Below, one piece after another: positions 37,050 to 46,885 of a DNA stretch of 64,000 nt (the first letter of the stretch is position 1; each line of letters starts with the position of its first letter). Origin of the DNA: Tagaea sp. CACIAM 22H2 (GTDB taxonomy: Bacteria > Pseudomonadota > Alphaproteobacteria > CACIAM-22H2). The stretch covers positions 1 through 64,000 of the forward strand of contig PVXE01000014.1 of NCBI GenBank assembly GCA_014444615.1, given 5' to 3'. The notes under the pieces were generated by a model that was given only the letters and a program-made list of their open reading frames with translations, did not search any database and was not told the origin of the DNA. The translations under genes were made by a program, and so were the position numbers.

Positions 37050-37613
37050 GTGGCGCGGACCAAACCGGCCCCCAAGCGGGCTAAACCCAAAATCGTGCTC
37101 GTGCTGGGCGGTGCGCGCTCGGGCAAGAGCGAGTATGCCGAGGCGCGCGCCTTTGCATTTCGCAAATCACCCGCCAAGGCGCTGTATCTCGCGACCGGCC
37201 AAGCGCATGACGGCGAAATGGCCGCGCGCATCGCCACACATAAAGCGCGGCGCGGCGCCGGCTGGGCGACGATCGAAGAGCCGCTCGATATCGCGCGCGT
37301 CATCGCCGCCCACGCCAAGCCGGGCGCGCCGATCCTGATCGATTGCCTGACGCTGTGGCTGTCGAACCTGATGCACGCGAAAGCCGATATCGCCGCCGAG
37401 ACCGCGAAACTATGCGCGGCGTTGAAAGCGGCGAAAGGCCCGGTCGTGCTCGTCTCCAACGAGATCGGCCTCGGCATCGTGCCCGACAACAAACTCGCCC
37501 GCGCATTCCGCGACCATGCGGGCCGCATCCACCAAGACGTCGCCCGCGTGGCGAGCGACGCGATTTTCGTCGCGGCCGGTCTGCCGCTTGCCTTGAAAGG
37601 AAGAACGCAATGA
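37050..37613 (+). CDS. cobU: adenosylcobinamide kinase / guanylyltransferase
   Basis: A 187-residue enzyme (CobP in Pseudomonas naming) that phosphorylates adenosylcobinamide and then adds GMP. The P-loop GGARSGKS lies at 20-27, followed by LATGQAHDGEMAARIATHKARR with the His used as guanylylation site, and VSNEIGLGIVP. GTG 37050 is the start; it is the first gene after the riboswitch and overlaps cobW by 4 bases. Confidence 0.94.
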   Translation: MARTKPAPKRAKPKIVLVLGGARSGKSEYAEARAFAFRKSPAKALYLATGQAHDGEMAARIATHKARRGAGWATIEEPLDIARVIAAHAKPGAPILIDCLTLWLSNLMHAKADIAAETAKLCAALKAAKGPVVLVSNEIGLGIVPDNKLARAFRDHAGRIHQDVARVASDAIFVAAGLPLALKGRTQ

Positions 37614-38632
37614 ACCGCATCCCCGCGACGATCGTCACCGGCTTTCTGGGGGCGGGCAAAACGACGCTGCTGCGCAAGCTCGCCGCCAACGCAAAGGGCA
37701 AGCGCATCGCCTTCGTCATCAACGAATTCGGCGAGCTCGGGATGGACCGGGAGCTGTTGCTGGGCTGCGCGGAAGAAGGCTGCGCGCCCGGCGACGTGAT
37801 CGAGCTCGCCAATGGCTGCATTTGCTGCACCGTCGCCGACGATTTCCTGCCGGCGATCGAAAAGCTGCTCGACCTGCCCGAGCCGCCCGACCACATCGTG
37901 ATCGAAACCTCGGGCTTGGCGCTGCCCAAGCCGCTGGTCCAGGCGTTCAACTGGCCGGGAATCAAAACGCGCACGACGGTCGACGGGGTCGTTACGCTGA
38001 TCGACGGGCCGGCAATGGCCGCGGGCCAATTCGCCGAGGACGAGGCCGCCCTCGAAGCCCAGCGCCGGGCCGATCCCAATCTCGACCACGACAATCCGAT
38101 TGAGGAAGTCTTCACCGACCAGCTCGCCTGCGCCGATCTGGTCGTGCTGACCAAGACCGACGCGCTGGACATGGTCGATCGTGCGCGCCTCGAAGCGGAA
38201 CTCACCGCCAAATTGCGTGCGGGCGCCAAACTGGTGGGTGCCGCGCATGGCGAGATCCCGCCCGAAGTGCTGATCGGCCTCGACGCGCATGCCGAAGACG
38301 ATCTCGCCACACGCCCCAGCCATGCCGACGAAGAAGGCGAGCACGATCACGACGATTTCGATTCACGCGCGTTGAAGCTGGGCGAGATCGCCGATCCCGC
38401 CGCCTTCGCCACGAAGCTGGAAGCCGCGATCGCCAAGCACGACGTGCTGCGCGCCAAAGGCTTCCTGTCCGTGCCCGGCAAGCCGATGCGCTTGGCGGTG
38501 CAGGCCGTGGGCCCGCGTATCGAACGCTATTTCGACCGGCCTTGGACGGCCGACGAGCCCCGCGCCTCGCGCCTCGTCGTGATCGGCCGCAAGGGCCTCG
38601 ATTTCGACGCGATCCAAGCGGCGCTTGCCTGA
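37610..38632 (+). CDS. cobW: CobW GTPase metallochaperone
   Basis: A 340-residue G3E GTPase linked to metal delivery for cobalt chelation. Walker A GFLGAGKTT is at 11-19, the metal-binding motif CICC around Cys70-Cys73 (NGCICCTV), TKTD for guanine recognition, and an acidic His-rich stretch (EGEHDHDD) near residue 245. The C-terminal domain is typical of CobW. It lies between cobU and cobN, with which it overlaps by one base as TGATG, in keeping with loading Co(II) into CobN. Confidence 0.95.
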   Translation: MNRIPATIVTGFLGAGKTTLLRKLAANAKGKRIAFVINEFGELGMDRELLLGCAEEGCAPGDVIELANGCICCTVADDFLPAIEKLLDLPEPPDHIVIETSGLALPKPLVQAFNWPGIKTRTTVDGVVTLIDGPAMAAGQFAEDEAALEAQRRADPNLDHDNPIEEVFTDQLACADLVVLTKTDALDMVDRARLEAELTAKLRAGAKLVGAAHGEIPPEVLIGLDAHAEDDLATRPSHADEEGEHDHDDFDSRALKLGEIADPAAFATKLEAAIAKHDVLRAKGFLSVPGKPMRLAVQAVGPRIERYFDRPWTADEPRASRLVVIGRKGLDFDAIQAALA

Positions 38633-41600
38633 TGCATCTTCTCGCGGCCCAGCAAGGTGCGATCCTCGACGCCGATGTTCCGGTCGATCTGGAACAATCG
38701 GCGGCGGAGATCGCCGTGCTGACGACCGCGGATTCGGAAATCGCGTGCCTGGCCCGCGCGCGCCAAGCCGCCGGCGGGTTCGACGGCTTGCGCCTCGCCA
38801 ATCTTCTGGCGCTGAAACATCCCTACGCCGTCGATCTTTACGTCGAACGCACGCTGCAAAGCGCCAGGCTGATCGTCGTGCGCCTGCTCGGCGGGCGCGG
38901 CTATTGGCCCTATGGCATCGACCGGCTGGTGGAGATCGCGCGCAAGACCGGCGCCAAACTTGCCTTGTTGCAAGGCGAGGAGAAAATCGATACCGATCTC
39001 GCCGCCTTCTCGACGGTCGATGCGCAAACTTGCGCGCGACTGAGCGAGTATTTCGTTCAAGGCGGGCCGGCGAATTACGCCAACCTGCTCGCCTTTCTCG
39101 GCGATCTGGCTTACGGCACGAACAACGCCGCTTTGCCCGTCGCGATTCCGCGCGCCGGGCTTCACGCGCACCAACATGCGCGCCCCGGCGCACCGGCCGC
39201 CGCGATCGTTTTTTATCGCGCGCATTATCAGGCGGGCGATATCGCCCCCATCGACACGCTGATCGAAAAAATCGCCGCGCGCGGGCTCGATGCGCGGGCG
39301 ATCCATGTCGCGAGTTTGAAGGACAAAGCCGCGGCCGCGTTCCTCGCCGCCGAGTTCGCAGCCCACAAGCCGGCGGTCGCGATCAACCTGACCGGCTTCG
39401 CGGTCGGCGAGGGCGATCCGCTGGCGGCGCTGGATGTGCCCGTCCTGCAAGCGGTACTCGCCGCCGAAACGCGCGAAAGCTGGACGCAAAGCACTCGCGG
39501 CTTGGGCCCCCGCGACGTCGCGATGAACGTGGCGCTGCCCGAGCTCGACGGGCGGATTTTCAGCCGCGCGATCGGCTTCAAAGGGCCGCTGGGTCGCGAT
39601 GCGGCCACGCAAGTCGAACTCGTCGGCTTCGCGGCCGACGAAGGGCGCTGCGCATTCGTCGCCGATCTTGCCACTGCTTGGGCAAAGCTGGGCCGCACGC
39701 AAGCGCGCGAGCGGCGCATCGGCCTGATCCTTGCCAATTATCCCGGCAAGGATGGACGCCTCGCCAACGGCGTGGGTCTCGACACGCCTGCCTCCACCGT
39801 CGCGATTCTGCACGCGCTGAAAGACGCAGGCTACGCGGTCGTGGACGCGCCCGACGATTCCGCCGCGTTGATGGCGAAGCTGATCGCCGGGCCGACCAAC
39901 GTGAAGAAGATCGCGGGCGGCGGCGTGCGCTTGCCCCTCGCCCGTTATCGCGACTTCTTCGGCGCGTTGCCGCTGGCGGTGCAAGACGCCGTGATCGGGC
40001 GCTGGGGTTCGATCGAACAAGACCGGCGCGTCGATGGCGATGATTTCGTGCTGCCGATCCACGAATTCGGCAACGTGGCGGTCGCGATCCAGCCCGCGCG
40101 CGGCTACGAGATCGATCCCAAAGCGAGCTATCACGATCCCGCCTTGGTGCCGCCGCATGGTTATCTCGCCTTCCATTCCTGGATGCGCGACCGCCATGCG
40201 CTGGTCTTCGTCGGCAAGCACGGCAATCTCGAATGGCTGCCGGGCAAGGGCTTGTCGCTGTCGGAAAACTGTTTTCCGGAAGCGGCCCTTGGCCCCGTGC
40301 CCGCGATCTATCCTTTCATCGTCAACGACCCCGGCGAAGGCACGCAAGCCAAGCGGCGGATTTCAGCGGTCGTGATCGACCATCTCACACCGCCGCTGAC
40401 GCGCGCGGGCGCTTACGGCGCGCAAGCGGCCCTCGAACGCTTGATCGACGAATACGACGAGGCGCGGCGCCTTGACCCGCGCCGCATGAAGCCCATCGCG
40501 GCGGAGATCTTGGATCTCGCCACGCGCAGCGGTGTGGCCGACGAATGTGGGATCACGCCCGACGCGGCGCTCGACGACGCGCTGGCGAAGCTCGATGCGG
40601 GGCTGTGCGATCTCAAAGACCTGCAAATCCGCGACGGACTGCACATCTTCGGCAAAACGCCGGACGGCAAACAGCGCGACGACACGCTGGCGGCGATCGC
40701 GTCGGGCAGCAAAGCCGAGCCCGCGAAACTCGCCGCCGATTTCGATATCAGCGGTTCGCGCGAAATGGCGGCGTTGCTCGCGGCGCTCGACGCCAAGCGC
40801 GTGGCGCCGGGCCCGTCGGGGGCGCCCACGCGGGGCCGGGCGGACGTGCTGCCGACGGGGCGCAATTTCTATTCGGTCGATACGCGCGCCGTGCCCACGC
40901 CGTCGGCCTGGGCGCTGGGCTGGAAATCGGCCGGCATGCTGCTCGACCGCCATGTGCAGGAGCACGGCGATTGGCCGCGCGCGGTCGCGCTGTCGGCCTG
41001 GGGTACGGCGAATATGCGCACCGGCGGCGACGATATCGCGCAAGGCCTGGCGCTGATGGGCGCCAAGCCCGTCTGGGACCCGACCAGTTTGCGCGTCACG
41101 GGGTTCGAGATCATGAGCCTCGATCTGCTCGACCGGCCGCGCGTCGACGTCACGTTGCGCGTTTCCGGCTTCTTCCGCGACGCGTTCGCCACGCTGATCG
41201 ATCTGTTCGACTCCGCCGTGCGCGCCGTGGCGGCGCTGGACGAGCCCGCACACCTCAATCCGCTGGCCGCGCGTGCACGCGAGGAAGGCGATGCCACACG
41301 CGTGTTCGGCTCGCAGCCCGGCGCTTACGGCGCGGGCCTGCAAAGCCTGCTGGAAGAAGGCGGCTGGACCGCGCGCGACGATCTGGCCGACGCGTATCGG
41401 CGCTGGAGCGGCTTCGCCTATCGCGCAGGTGCCGAGGGCGTGGACGCGCAGGAGGCGTTCGGGAAGCGCTTGGCGCGGATCGAAGCGGTGCTGCACAACC
41501 AGGACAACCGCGAGCACGATCTGCTCGATTCCAGCGAGTATCATCAATTCGAAGGCGGACTTGCCGCGGCCGTGGCGCAAGCGCGCGGGACGGCGCCGAC

Positions 41601-41988
41601 GATCTATCACAACGATCACTCGCGGCCCGAATCGCCCAAGATCGGCACGCTGGGCGAGGAGATCGCGCGCATCGTGCGTGCGCGCGCCGCCAATCCCAAA
41701 TGGATCGATGGCTGCAAGCGCCACGGCTACAAGGGTGCCTTCGAAATGGCGGCGACGGTCGATTACCTGTTCGCCTTCGCCGCGACCACCGACGCCGTCA
41801 AAGACCGCCATTTCGACGCGCTGTTCGACGCCTATTTGCGCGACGAGGCCACACGCGAATTCATCGCGGACGCCAACGCGCCCGCCTTGCGCGAAATGGC
41901 CGAACGCTTCATCGAAGCGCGCACGCGCGGTTTGTGGCGCCCGGGTGCGAATGACACGCCCGCCATCCTTGAAAGTCTGATCGCATGA
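38632..41988 (+). CDS. cobN: cobaltochelatase subunit CobN
   Basis: A 1118-residue protein, the large subunit that holds hydrogenobyrinic a,c-diamide and inserts cobalt (aerobic route). Length fits, and stretches such as LLGGRGYWPYGIDRLVE, FVGKHGNLEWLPGKGLSLS, GIYPFIVNDPGEGTQAKRR-like and YGAGLQSLLEEG are typical of CobN/ChlH/BchH proteins. Genes for the partner AAA+ subunits CobS and CobT were not found in the window. It overlaps cobW and cobO, so it is part of the riboswitch operon. Confidence 0.95.
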   Translation: MHLLAAQQGAILDADVPVDLEQSAAEIAVLTTADSEIACLARARQAAGGFDGLRLANLLALKHPYAVDLYVERTLQSARLIVVRLLGGRGYWPYGIDRLVEIARKTGAKLALLQGEEKIDTDLAAFSTVDAQTCARLSEYFVQGGPANYANLLAFLGDLAYGTNNAALPVAIPRAGLHAHQHARPGAPAAAIVFYRAHYQAGDIAPIDTLIEKIAARGLDARAIHVASLKDKAAAAFLAAEFAAHKPAVAINLTGFAVGEGDPLAALDVPVLQAVLAAETRESWTQSTRGLGPRDVAMNVALPELDGRIFSRAIGFKGPLGRDAATQVELVGFAADEGRCAFVADLATAWAKLGRTQARERRIGLILANYPGKDGRLANGVGLDTPASTVAILHALKDAGYAVVDAPDDSAALMAKLIAGPTNVKKIAGGGVRLPLARYRDFFGALPLAVQDAVIGRWGSIEQDRRVDGDDFVLPIHEFGNVAVAIQPARGYEIDPKASYHDPALVPPHGYLAFHSWMRDRHALVFVGKHGNLEWLPGKGLSLSENCFPEAALGPVPAIYPFIVNDPGEGTQAKRRISAVVIDHLTPPLTRAGAYGAQAALERLIDEYDEARRLDPRRMKPIAAEILDLATRSGVADECGITPDAALDDALAKLDAGLCDLKDLQIRDGLHIFGKTPDGKQRDDTLAAIASGSKAEPAKLAADFDISGSREMAALLAALDAKRVAPGPSGAPTRGRADVLPTGRNFYSVDTRAVPTPSAWALGWKSAGMLLDRHVQEHGDWPRAVALSAWGTANMRTGGDDIAQGLALMGAKPVWDPTSLRVTGFEIMSLDLLDRPRVDVTLRVSGFFRDAFATLIDLFDSAVRAVAALDEPAHLNPLAARAREEGDATRVFGSQPGAYGAGLQSLLEEGGWTARDDLADAYRRWSGFAYRAGAEGVDAQEAFGKRLARIEAVLHNQDNREHDLLDSSEYHQFEGGLAAAVAQARGTAPTIYHNDHSRPESPKIGTLGEEIARIVRARAANPKWIDGCKRHGYKGAFEMAATVDYLFAFAATTDAVKDRHFDALFDAYLRDEATREFIADANAPALREMAERFIEARTRGLWRPGANDTPAILESLIA

Positions 41989-42581
41989 CCGATACCGAAC
42001 ACGCCGAGAAAATGCGCCGCATCAAAGCCGCGCGCGACAAGATGATGGCGGGCAAGTCGGGCGAGAAAGGCTTGCTGCTGGTCCATACCGGCAAGGGCAA
42101 GGGCAAGTCGTCGTCGGCGTTCGGCATGGCGCTGCGCTGCCTGGGCCACGGCATGAAGGTCGGCATCGTGCAATACGTGAAGGGGGCGTGGGATACGGGC
42201 GAAGCGCGCTTCCTGGCGCGTTTTCCCGAGCTTTGCGAGATCAAGACGCTGGGCGAAGGCTTCACCTGGGAAACGCAGGACAAAGCGCGCGACATCGCCG
42301 CCGCCGAGCGTGCCTGGGCCGAGTCTGCGCGCATGCTGGCCGACCCTTCCTATGCGATGGTGATCTTGGACGAGATCAACATCGCCTTGCGCTACGACCT
42401 GATCCCTTTGGCGCAAGTGCTGGAGGGGATCGCCGCCCGGCCGCCGTTGCAGCATGTCGTCGCCACGGGGCGCAACGCGCCCGACGCGCTGATCGAAATC
42501 GCCGATCTGGTCACCGAGATGACGCTGGTGAAGCATCCGTTCCGCGACGGCATCAAGGCGCAGAAGGGCGTCGAGTTCTAA
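41985..42581 (+). CDS. cobO: cob(I)yrinic acid a,c-diamide adenosyltransferase
   Basis: A 198-residue ATP:corrinoid adenosyltransferase of the CobA/CobO/BtuR family. The P-loop HTGKGKGKSS is at 34-43, followed by FGMALRCLGHGMKVGIVQYVKG and LDEINIALRYDL. It puts the upper adenosyl ligand on the reduced corrinoid. ATG 41985 overlaps the cobN stop by 4 bases. Confidence 0.96.
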   Translation: MTDTEHAEKMRRIKAARDKMMAGKSGEKGLLLVHTGKGKGKSSSAFGMALRCLGHGMKVGIVQYVKGAWDTGEARFLARFPELCEIKTLGEGFTWETQDKARDIAAAERAWAESARMLADPSYAMVILDEINIALRYDLIPLAQVLEGIAARPPLQHVVATGRNAPDALIEIADLVTEMTLVKHPFRDGIKAQKGVEF

Positions 42582-42584
42582 GCG

Positions 42585-44036
42585 ATGGCCGCGAAGGCGA
42601 TTATGTTCATGGGCACGGGCTCCGACGTCGGCAAATCGCTGATCGTCGCGGGCCTCGCCCGCGCCTTCGCGAATCGGGGCCTGCGCGTCGCCCCGTTCAA
42701 GCCGCAGAACATGTCGAACAATGCGGCCGTCACCGACGACGGCGGCGAGATCGGCCGCGCGCAAGCCTTGCAGGCGCGGGCCGCGCGCATTCCCGCCAGC
42801 GTGCATATGAACCCGGTGCTGCTGAAGCCCGAAAGCGATACCGGCAGCCAGATCGTCGTGCATGGCCAGGTCACGGGCCGCGCGACCGCGCGCGACTATC
42901 ACGCGCTGAAGCCCAAGCTGCTGGGCGCCGTGCGAACGAGCTTCGCGCGGCTGAAAGCGCAAGCCGATCTGGTGCTGGTCGAAGGGGCCGGCTCGCCCGC
43001 CGAGATCAATCTGCGCGCCGGCGACATCGCCAATATGGGATTCGCGATCCCGGAGAATGTGCCCGTCGTGTTGATCGCCGATATCGAGCGCGGCGGGGCC
43101 ATCGCGTCGATCGTCGGCACGCTTGCCGTGTTGGAACCCAACGAGCGCGCGGCGATCGTCGGCTGCCTCATCAACAAATTCCGCGGCGATGCGACGCTGT
43201 TCGATTCGGGTGTGGCCGAGATCGAACGCCGTGCCGTGCCCTGCTTGGGCGTGATCCCCTATTTCAGCCGCGCGCGCGATTTGCCGCCGGAGGATTCCGT
43301 CGGGCTGGAAGCGCGCCACGCCGGTAAAGCGGGCGCGATCAAGATCCGCGTCCCGCGCTTGCCGCGTATCGCCAACACCGACGATCTCGACCCGCTGGCG
43401 GCCGAGCCGGATATCGATTTGGCGATGCTCGAACCCGGCGACGCGTTGCCCGGCGATTGCGACGTCGTGCTGCTGCCGGGCTCGAAAGCGACGCTCGGCG
43501 ATCTGGCGGCATTGCGCGACAATGGCTGGGATATCGACATCGCAGCACACCGGCGGCGTGGCGGCTGGATCGTCGGCCTGTGCGGCGGCTATCAAATGCT
43601 CGGCAGCAAGATCGCCGATCCCGCCGGTTTGGAAGGCGCCGCCCAAGAAGCGGCGGGCCTTGGTCTGCTCGACGCCACGACTGTGCTGGCGCGCGAAAAG
43701 ATTTTGCGCCGTCTAGATTCGCGCGACGCGATCACCGGCGCGCCGATCGCGGGCTACGAAATCCATCTCGGCGAAACCTGGTCGAACGAGGCGCCGCTGC
43801 TGTCGCTCGATGGCACGCCGGAAGGGGCGCGCAGCGCGGATGGCCGCGTGATCGGGTCCTATATCCACGGGTTGTTCGCGTCGGACCCCTATCGCGCGGC
43901 GTTCTTGCGCCAAGTGCGTGCGCGCGCGGATTCAGGAATCGCCTTCGAAGCGCAAATCGACGCGACGTTGGACGCGCTGGCCGATCACATCGCCGAAGCC
44001 GTCGATCTCGACCGCTTGCTGGAATTGGCGCGATGA
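42585..44036 (+). CDS. cobQ: cobyric acid synthase
   Basis: A 483-residue glutamine amidotransferase that amidates four side chains of adenosylcobyrinic a,c-diamide. The N-terminal P-loop-like domain reads [17 protein letters not shown] and [11 protein letters not shown]; the glutaminase-like domain has the nucleophile in [10 protein letters not shown] and the His in YIHGLF. It begins 4 bases after cobO and is the last gene of the riboswitch operon. Its end lies 2 bp from the convergent cobD. Confidence 0.95.
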   Translation: MAAKAIMFMGTGSDVGKSLIVAGLARAFANRGLRVAPFKPQNMSNNAAVTDDGGEIGRAQALQARAARIPASVHMNPVLLKPESDTGSQIVVHGQVTGRATARDYHALKPKLLGAVRTSFARLKAQADLVLVEGAGSPAEINLRAGDIANMGFAIPENVPVVLIADIERGGAIASIVGTLAVLEPNERAAIVGCLINKFRGDATLFDSGVAEIERRAVPCLGVIPYFSRARDLPPEDSVGLEARHAGKAGAIKIRVPRLPRIANTDDLDPLAAEPDIDLAMLEPGDALPGDCDVVLLPGSKATLGDLAALRDNGWDIDIAAHRRRGGWIVGLCGGYQMLGSKIADPAGLEGAAQEAAGLGLLDATTVLAREKILRRLDSRDAITGAPIAGYEIHLGETWSNEAPLLSLDGTPEGARSADGRVIGSYIHGLFASDPYRAAFLRQVRARADSGIAFEAQIDATLDALADHIAEAVDLDRLLELAR

Positions 44037-44038
44037 CG

Positions 44039-45028
44039 CTAGACGGCCATCCGCGCAAGGCCGATTGCGGCGAAGAGCAGCGCGTTGACCAGGCACGCGG
44101 CGACGAACAGCCACAGCGCGCGGCGCATGTCTTCGAGCGTGGCGCGTGCGCGTCCCTGCCCGATCCACGGGTCGTTGACCAATTCGCTGCCGTAGCGGCG
44201 CGGGCCCGCCAAAGCGAGATTCAACGCGCCCGCGAAGGCGCCTTCGGGCCAGCCCGCATTCACGGATTTATGTTTGCGCGCGTCGGCGATCGCCGTCTTG
44301 ACCGCCGCGAAAGGCTTGGCGCCGGGCGCGACCAAGGCCGCCACCGCCACGATCAACGTGGACAGGCGCGCGGGAATGAAATTCATCGCCGTGTCGAGAC
44401 GCGCGGCGAAGCGGCCGAAATCCAAATATCGCTCGCTGCGATGCGCGATCATCGAGTCGAGCGTGTTGACGGCCTTGTAGAAGAACAGGCCCGGCAGACC
44501 GAACACCGCGTACCAGAAACACGGTGCCACGACCGCGTCGGAAAAATTCTCCGCCAAGGATTCGATTCCCGCCCGGGCGACGCCATGCGCGTCGAGGCTT
44601 TCGGGATCGCGGCCGACGATATGCGAAACCGCTTCGCGCCCGCCCGCCAGCCCGCCCTTGTCGAGCCCGTCGGCGACCGCGCGCACGTGATCGTAGAGCG
44701 AGCGCTGCGCGACCAAGATCGCGACCAGCACGATCTCTGCGATCCAGCCCCAGCCGCGCGCGCGCAAGGCGTAAAGCAGCGCGAAGCCGATTCCCGCCGC
44801 CAGCGCGCCGACGATCAGCACCGTCAAAGCGCCGCGCGCGCGCCGTTCGGCCGCCGAACGCTGCGGGCGGTTGAGCTTCATTTCCAGAAACGCGATCAGC
44901 TTGCCCAGCCATTGCACCGGATGGCCGATCACGCCGAAGACGGGGCGCATCTCGCCGACCACGGCGTCGAGCGCCAGGGCGGCGGCGAGGATCAGCAAAG
45001 GATCGAACGGGGCGGCGTGGGGAAACAT
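44039..45028 (-). CDS. cobD: adenosylcobinamide-phosphate synthase
   Basis: A 329-residue membrane protein (CbiB family) that attaches the aminopropanol arm to cobyric acid. Signatures: ALALDAVVGEMRPVFG with HPVQWLGKLI, GGREAVSHIVGRDPESLD, ESLAENFSDAVVAPCFWY and VNTLDSMIAHRSERYLDFG. ATG 45028 is 56 bp from the divergent cobE start. It faces cobQ tail to tail. Confidence 0.95.
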   Translation of the reverse strand: MFPHAAPFDPLLILAAALALDAVVGEMRPVFGVIGHPVQWLGKLIAFLEMKLNRPQRSAAERRARGALTVLIVGALAAGIGFALLYALRARGWGWIAEIVLVAILVAQRSLYDHVRAVADGLDKGGLAGGREAVSHIVGRDPESLDAHGVARAGIESLAENFSDAVVAPCFWYAVFGLPGLFFYKAVNTLDSMIAHRSERYLDFGRFAARLDTAMNFIPARLSTLIVAVAALVAPGAKPFAAVKTAIADARKHKSVNAGWPEGAFAGALNLALAGPRRYGSELVNDPWIGQGRARATLEDMRRALWLFVAACLVNALLFAAIGLARMAV

Positions 45029-45084
45029 CGGCGCCACCTTGGCGGCGCCGGGCGATTCGGTCAATCGCAACGCGGGTGCGCGGC

Positions 45085-45471
45085 ATGATCGTAACGATCG
45101 GTATCGGCTGCAAACGCGGCGCCGCCGCGGACGAGGTTTTGGAACTGGTGCGAGCCACGCTTGCCGAAACACGGATTTCGCCCGGCGATGTCGCGTGCGT
45201 CGCGACGATCGACCGCAAAACCGGCGCAGCCGCCATCGATAGGGTCGCGGCAACGCTCGGCATACCCGCACGATTTTTTCCGGCCAGCGAATTGGCTGCG
45301 GAGACGCGCGTGACCCGGCCATCGGAACGCGTCGCGGCCGCGGTCGATACGGCATCCGTCGCCGAAGCGGCGGCACTGCTGGCGGCCGGACCGGGTGCGA
45401 AGTTGATAGTGCCCAAGCGCAAATCGGCCCACGCCACTTGCGCCATCGCCGCGACCGGAGACACCCCATGA
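45085..45471 (+). CDS. cobE: cobalamin biosynthesis protein CobE
   Basis: A 128-residue protein of the CobE/CbiG C-terminal family (TIGIGCKRGAAADEVLELV, GDVACVATIDRKTGAAAI, FFPASELAA). CobE is used in aerobic cobalamin synthesis, probably binding corrin intermediates. ATG 45085 is used; GTG 45076 is in frame. The stop overlaps cobM by 4 bases. Confidence 0.88.
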   Translation: MIVTIGIGCKRGAAADEVLELVRATLAETRISPGDVACVATIDRKTGAAAIDRVAATLGIPARFFPASELAAETRVTRPSERVAAAVDTASVAEAAALLAAGPGAKLIVPKRKSAHATCAIAATGDTP

Positions 45472-46223
45472 CCGTTTCCTTCATCGGCGCCGGGCCCGGC
45501 GCGCCCGACCTGATCACGTTGCGCGGGCTGACACGCATCCAAACCGCCGATCTGGTGCTGTTTGCGGGATCGCTGGTCCCCGAAGCGGTCGTGGCGCAGC
45601 GCCGTGCCGGCGTCGACGCGATCGACACCGCGCCGCTGACGCTCGACGAGATCGTCGCGAAAATCGAAGACGCGCACGCCAAAGGCTGGAACATCGCCCG
45701 CGTGCATTCGGGCGATCCGTCGATCTACGGCGCCATCGCCGAACAGATGCGCCGTCTCGACGCCATCGGCATTCCTTACGAGGTCGTGCCCGGCGTGCCC
45801 GCCTTCGCCGCGATGGCCGCGTCGCTCAATCTCGAACTCACGCTGCCGGGCATCGTGCAATCGATCGTCCTGACGCGCACGTCGTCGCGGGCGTCGGCGA
45901 TGCCGCCGGGCGAAGACTTGGCCGCCTTCGCGCGCACGGGGGCGACGATCGCGCTGCATTTGTCGGTCGCGGGGCTCGACAAGATCGTCGCCGAATTGAC
46001 GCCGATCCTGGGCGCGGATTGCCCGGCGATCGTCGGCCATCGCGTGTCGTGGCCCGATCAGGCTTTCGTCGCGGGCACGCTGGCGGATATACGCGACAAG
46101 ACGATCGCAGCGGGCTTCAAACGCACGGCGCTAATTCTGATCGGGCGGGGTTTGATCGGCACGGCGCAAGCCGCCGACAGCCGCCTTTACGCGGCCGAAC
46201 ACACCCGATATTTGCGCGAGTGA
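45468..46223 (+). CDS. cobM: precorrin-4 C11-methyltransferase
   Basis: A 251-residue SAM-dependent tetrapyrrole methylase. Motifs: VSFIGAGPGAPDLITLRG, LVLFAGSLVPEAVV, IARVHSGDPSIYGAIAEQM, and PFAAMA-like VPGVPAFAAMAASLNLEL. It methylates C11 of precorrin-4. It overlaps cobE and converges with the ankyrin gene. The other ring methylases (CobI, CobJ, CobF, CobL) are not in the window. Confidence 0.95.
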   Translation: MTVSFIGAGPGAPDLITLRGLTRIQTADLVLFAGSLVPEAVVAQRRAGVDAIDTAPLTLDEIVAKIEDAHAKGWNIARVHSGDPSIYGAIAEQMRRLDAIGIPYEVVPGVPAFAAMAASLNLELTLPGIVQSIVLTRTSSRASAMPPGEDLAAFARTGATIALHLSVAGLDKIVAELTPILGADCPAIVGHRVSWPDQAFVAGTLADIRDKTIAAGFKRTALILIGRGLIGTAQAADSRLYAAEHTRYLRE

Positions 46224-46224
46224 C

Positions 46225-46776
46225 CTAACGGCGCAGCGCGTCGACGACGGCGCGTTTGTTGCCCGCTTGCGCGATATCCAGCGCCGTCCGGCCGGTCGAA
46301 TCGGTCTTGTTTTTGTCCGCCCCGGCGCGTAGCAACGCTTCGACGATGCGGGTGTGACCTTCGCGCGCCGCGATCATCAGCGCGGTCGAACCGGTGCGGT
46401 CGTCGAGATCGAGCCTGGCCTTGCCGCGAATCAACTCCTCGACGACGCGCGAATGCCCGCGCTCGACCGCCCACATCAGCGCGGTGCGAGTGTCGCGATC
46501 GCGCCCGTCGGGATTGGCGCGGTTTTCCAGCAGCAAGCGCACGACCTCCGGGAAATTATTCGCCGCCGCCAACAGCACGGCCGGACGGAAGTCGAGATCC
46601 GGCTGATTGGGCGAATCGCCTGCATTCAGACGCTGGCGCACGGCGTCCAGATTGCCGTCGCGCGCCGCTTCGGCCAGAAGGCGCCGCTGCCGGACTTCGA
46701 TATTGACCTGCGCCCCAGCGGGCGCCGCGGCGAGAACGGAAAGAGCGGCCAAAACGGCTCGGCGTGTGATCGTCAT
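46225..46776 (-). CDS. exported ankyrin-repeat protein
   Basis: A 183-residue protein with a Tat-like signal peptide (ITRRAVLAALSVLAAAPAGA) and four to five ankyrin repeats, such as TALMWAVERGHSRVVEELI and TALMIAAREGHTRIVEALL. Periplasmic ankyrin proteins often bind partner proteins. It interrupts the cobalamin cluster between cobM and cobA but no link to cobalamin is visible. Confidence 0.87.
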   Translation of the reverse strand: MTITRRAVLAALSVLAAAPAGAQVNIEVRQRRLLAEAARDGNLDAVRQRLNAGDSPNQPDLDFRPAVLLAAANNFPEVVRLLLENRANPDGRDRDTRTALMWAVERGHSRVVEELIRGKARLDLDDRTGSTALMIAAREGHTRIVEALLRAGADKNKTDSTGRTALDIAQAGNKRAVVDALRR

Positions 46777-46885
46777 AAGCCGGGATTAGAGCGAAGCGGC
46801 CGTCATTTCGTCAAGCGAGGCCAGGACTCGCCTTAAGGCCGCCCGCGCGATAAAGTCAGGCCTTCGTTTTCACACGATCAAGCCT

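Noticed and set aside
45030..45049. GGCGCC repeats between cobD and cobE as a regulatory hairpin
   Set aside because: GGCGCC is itself a palindrome and frequent in such GC-rich DNA; spacing and position give no function.
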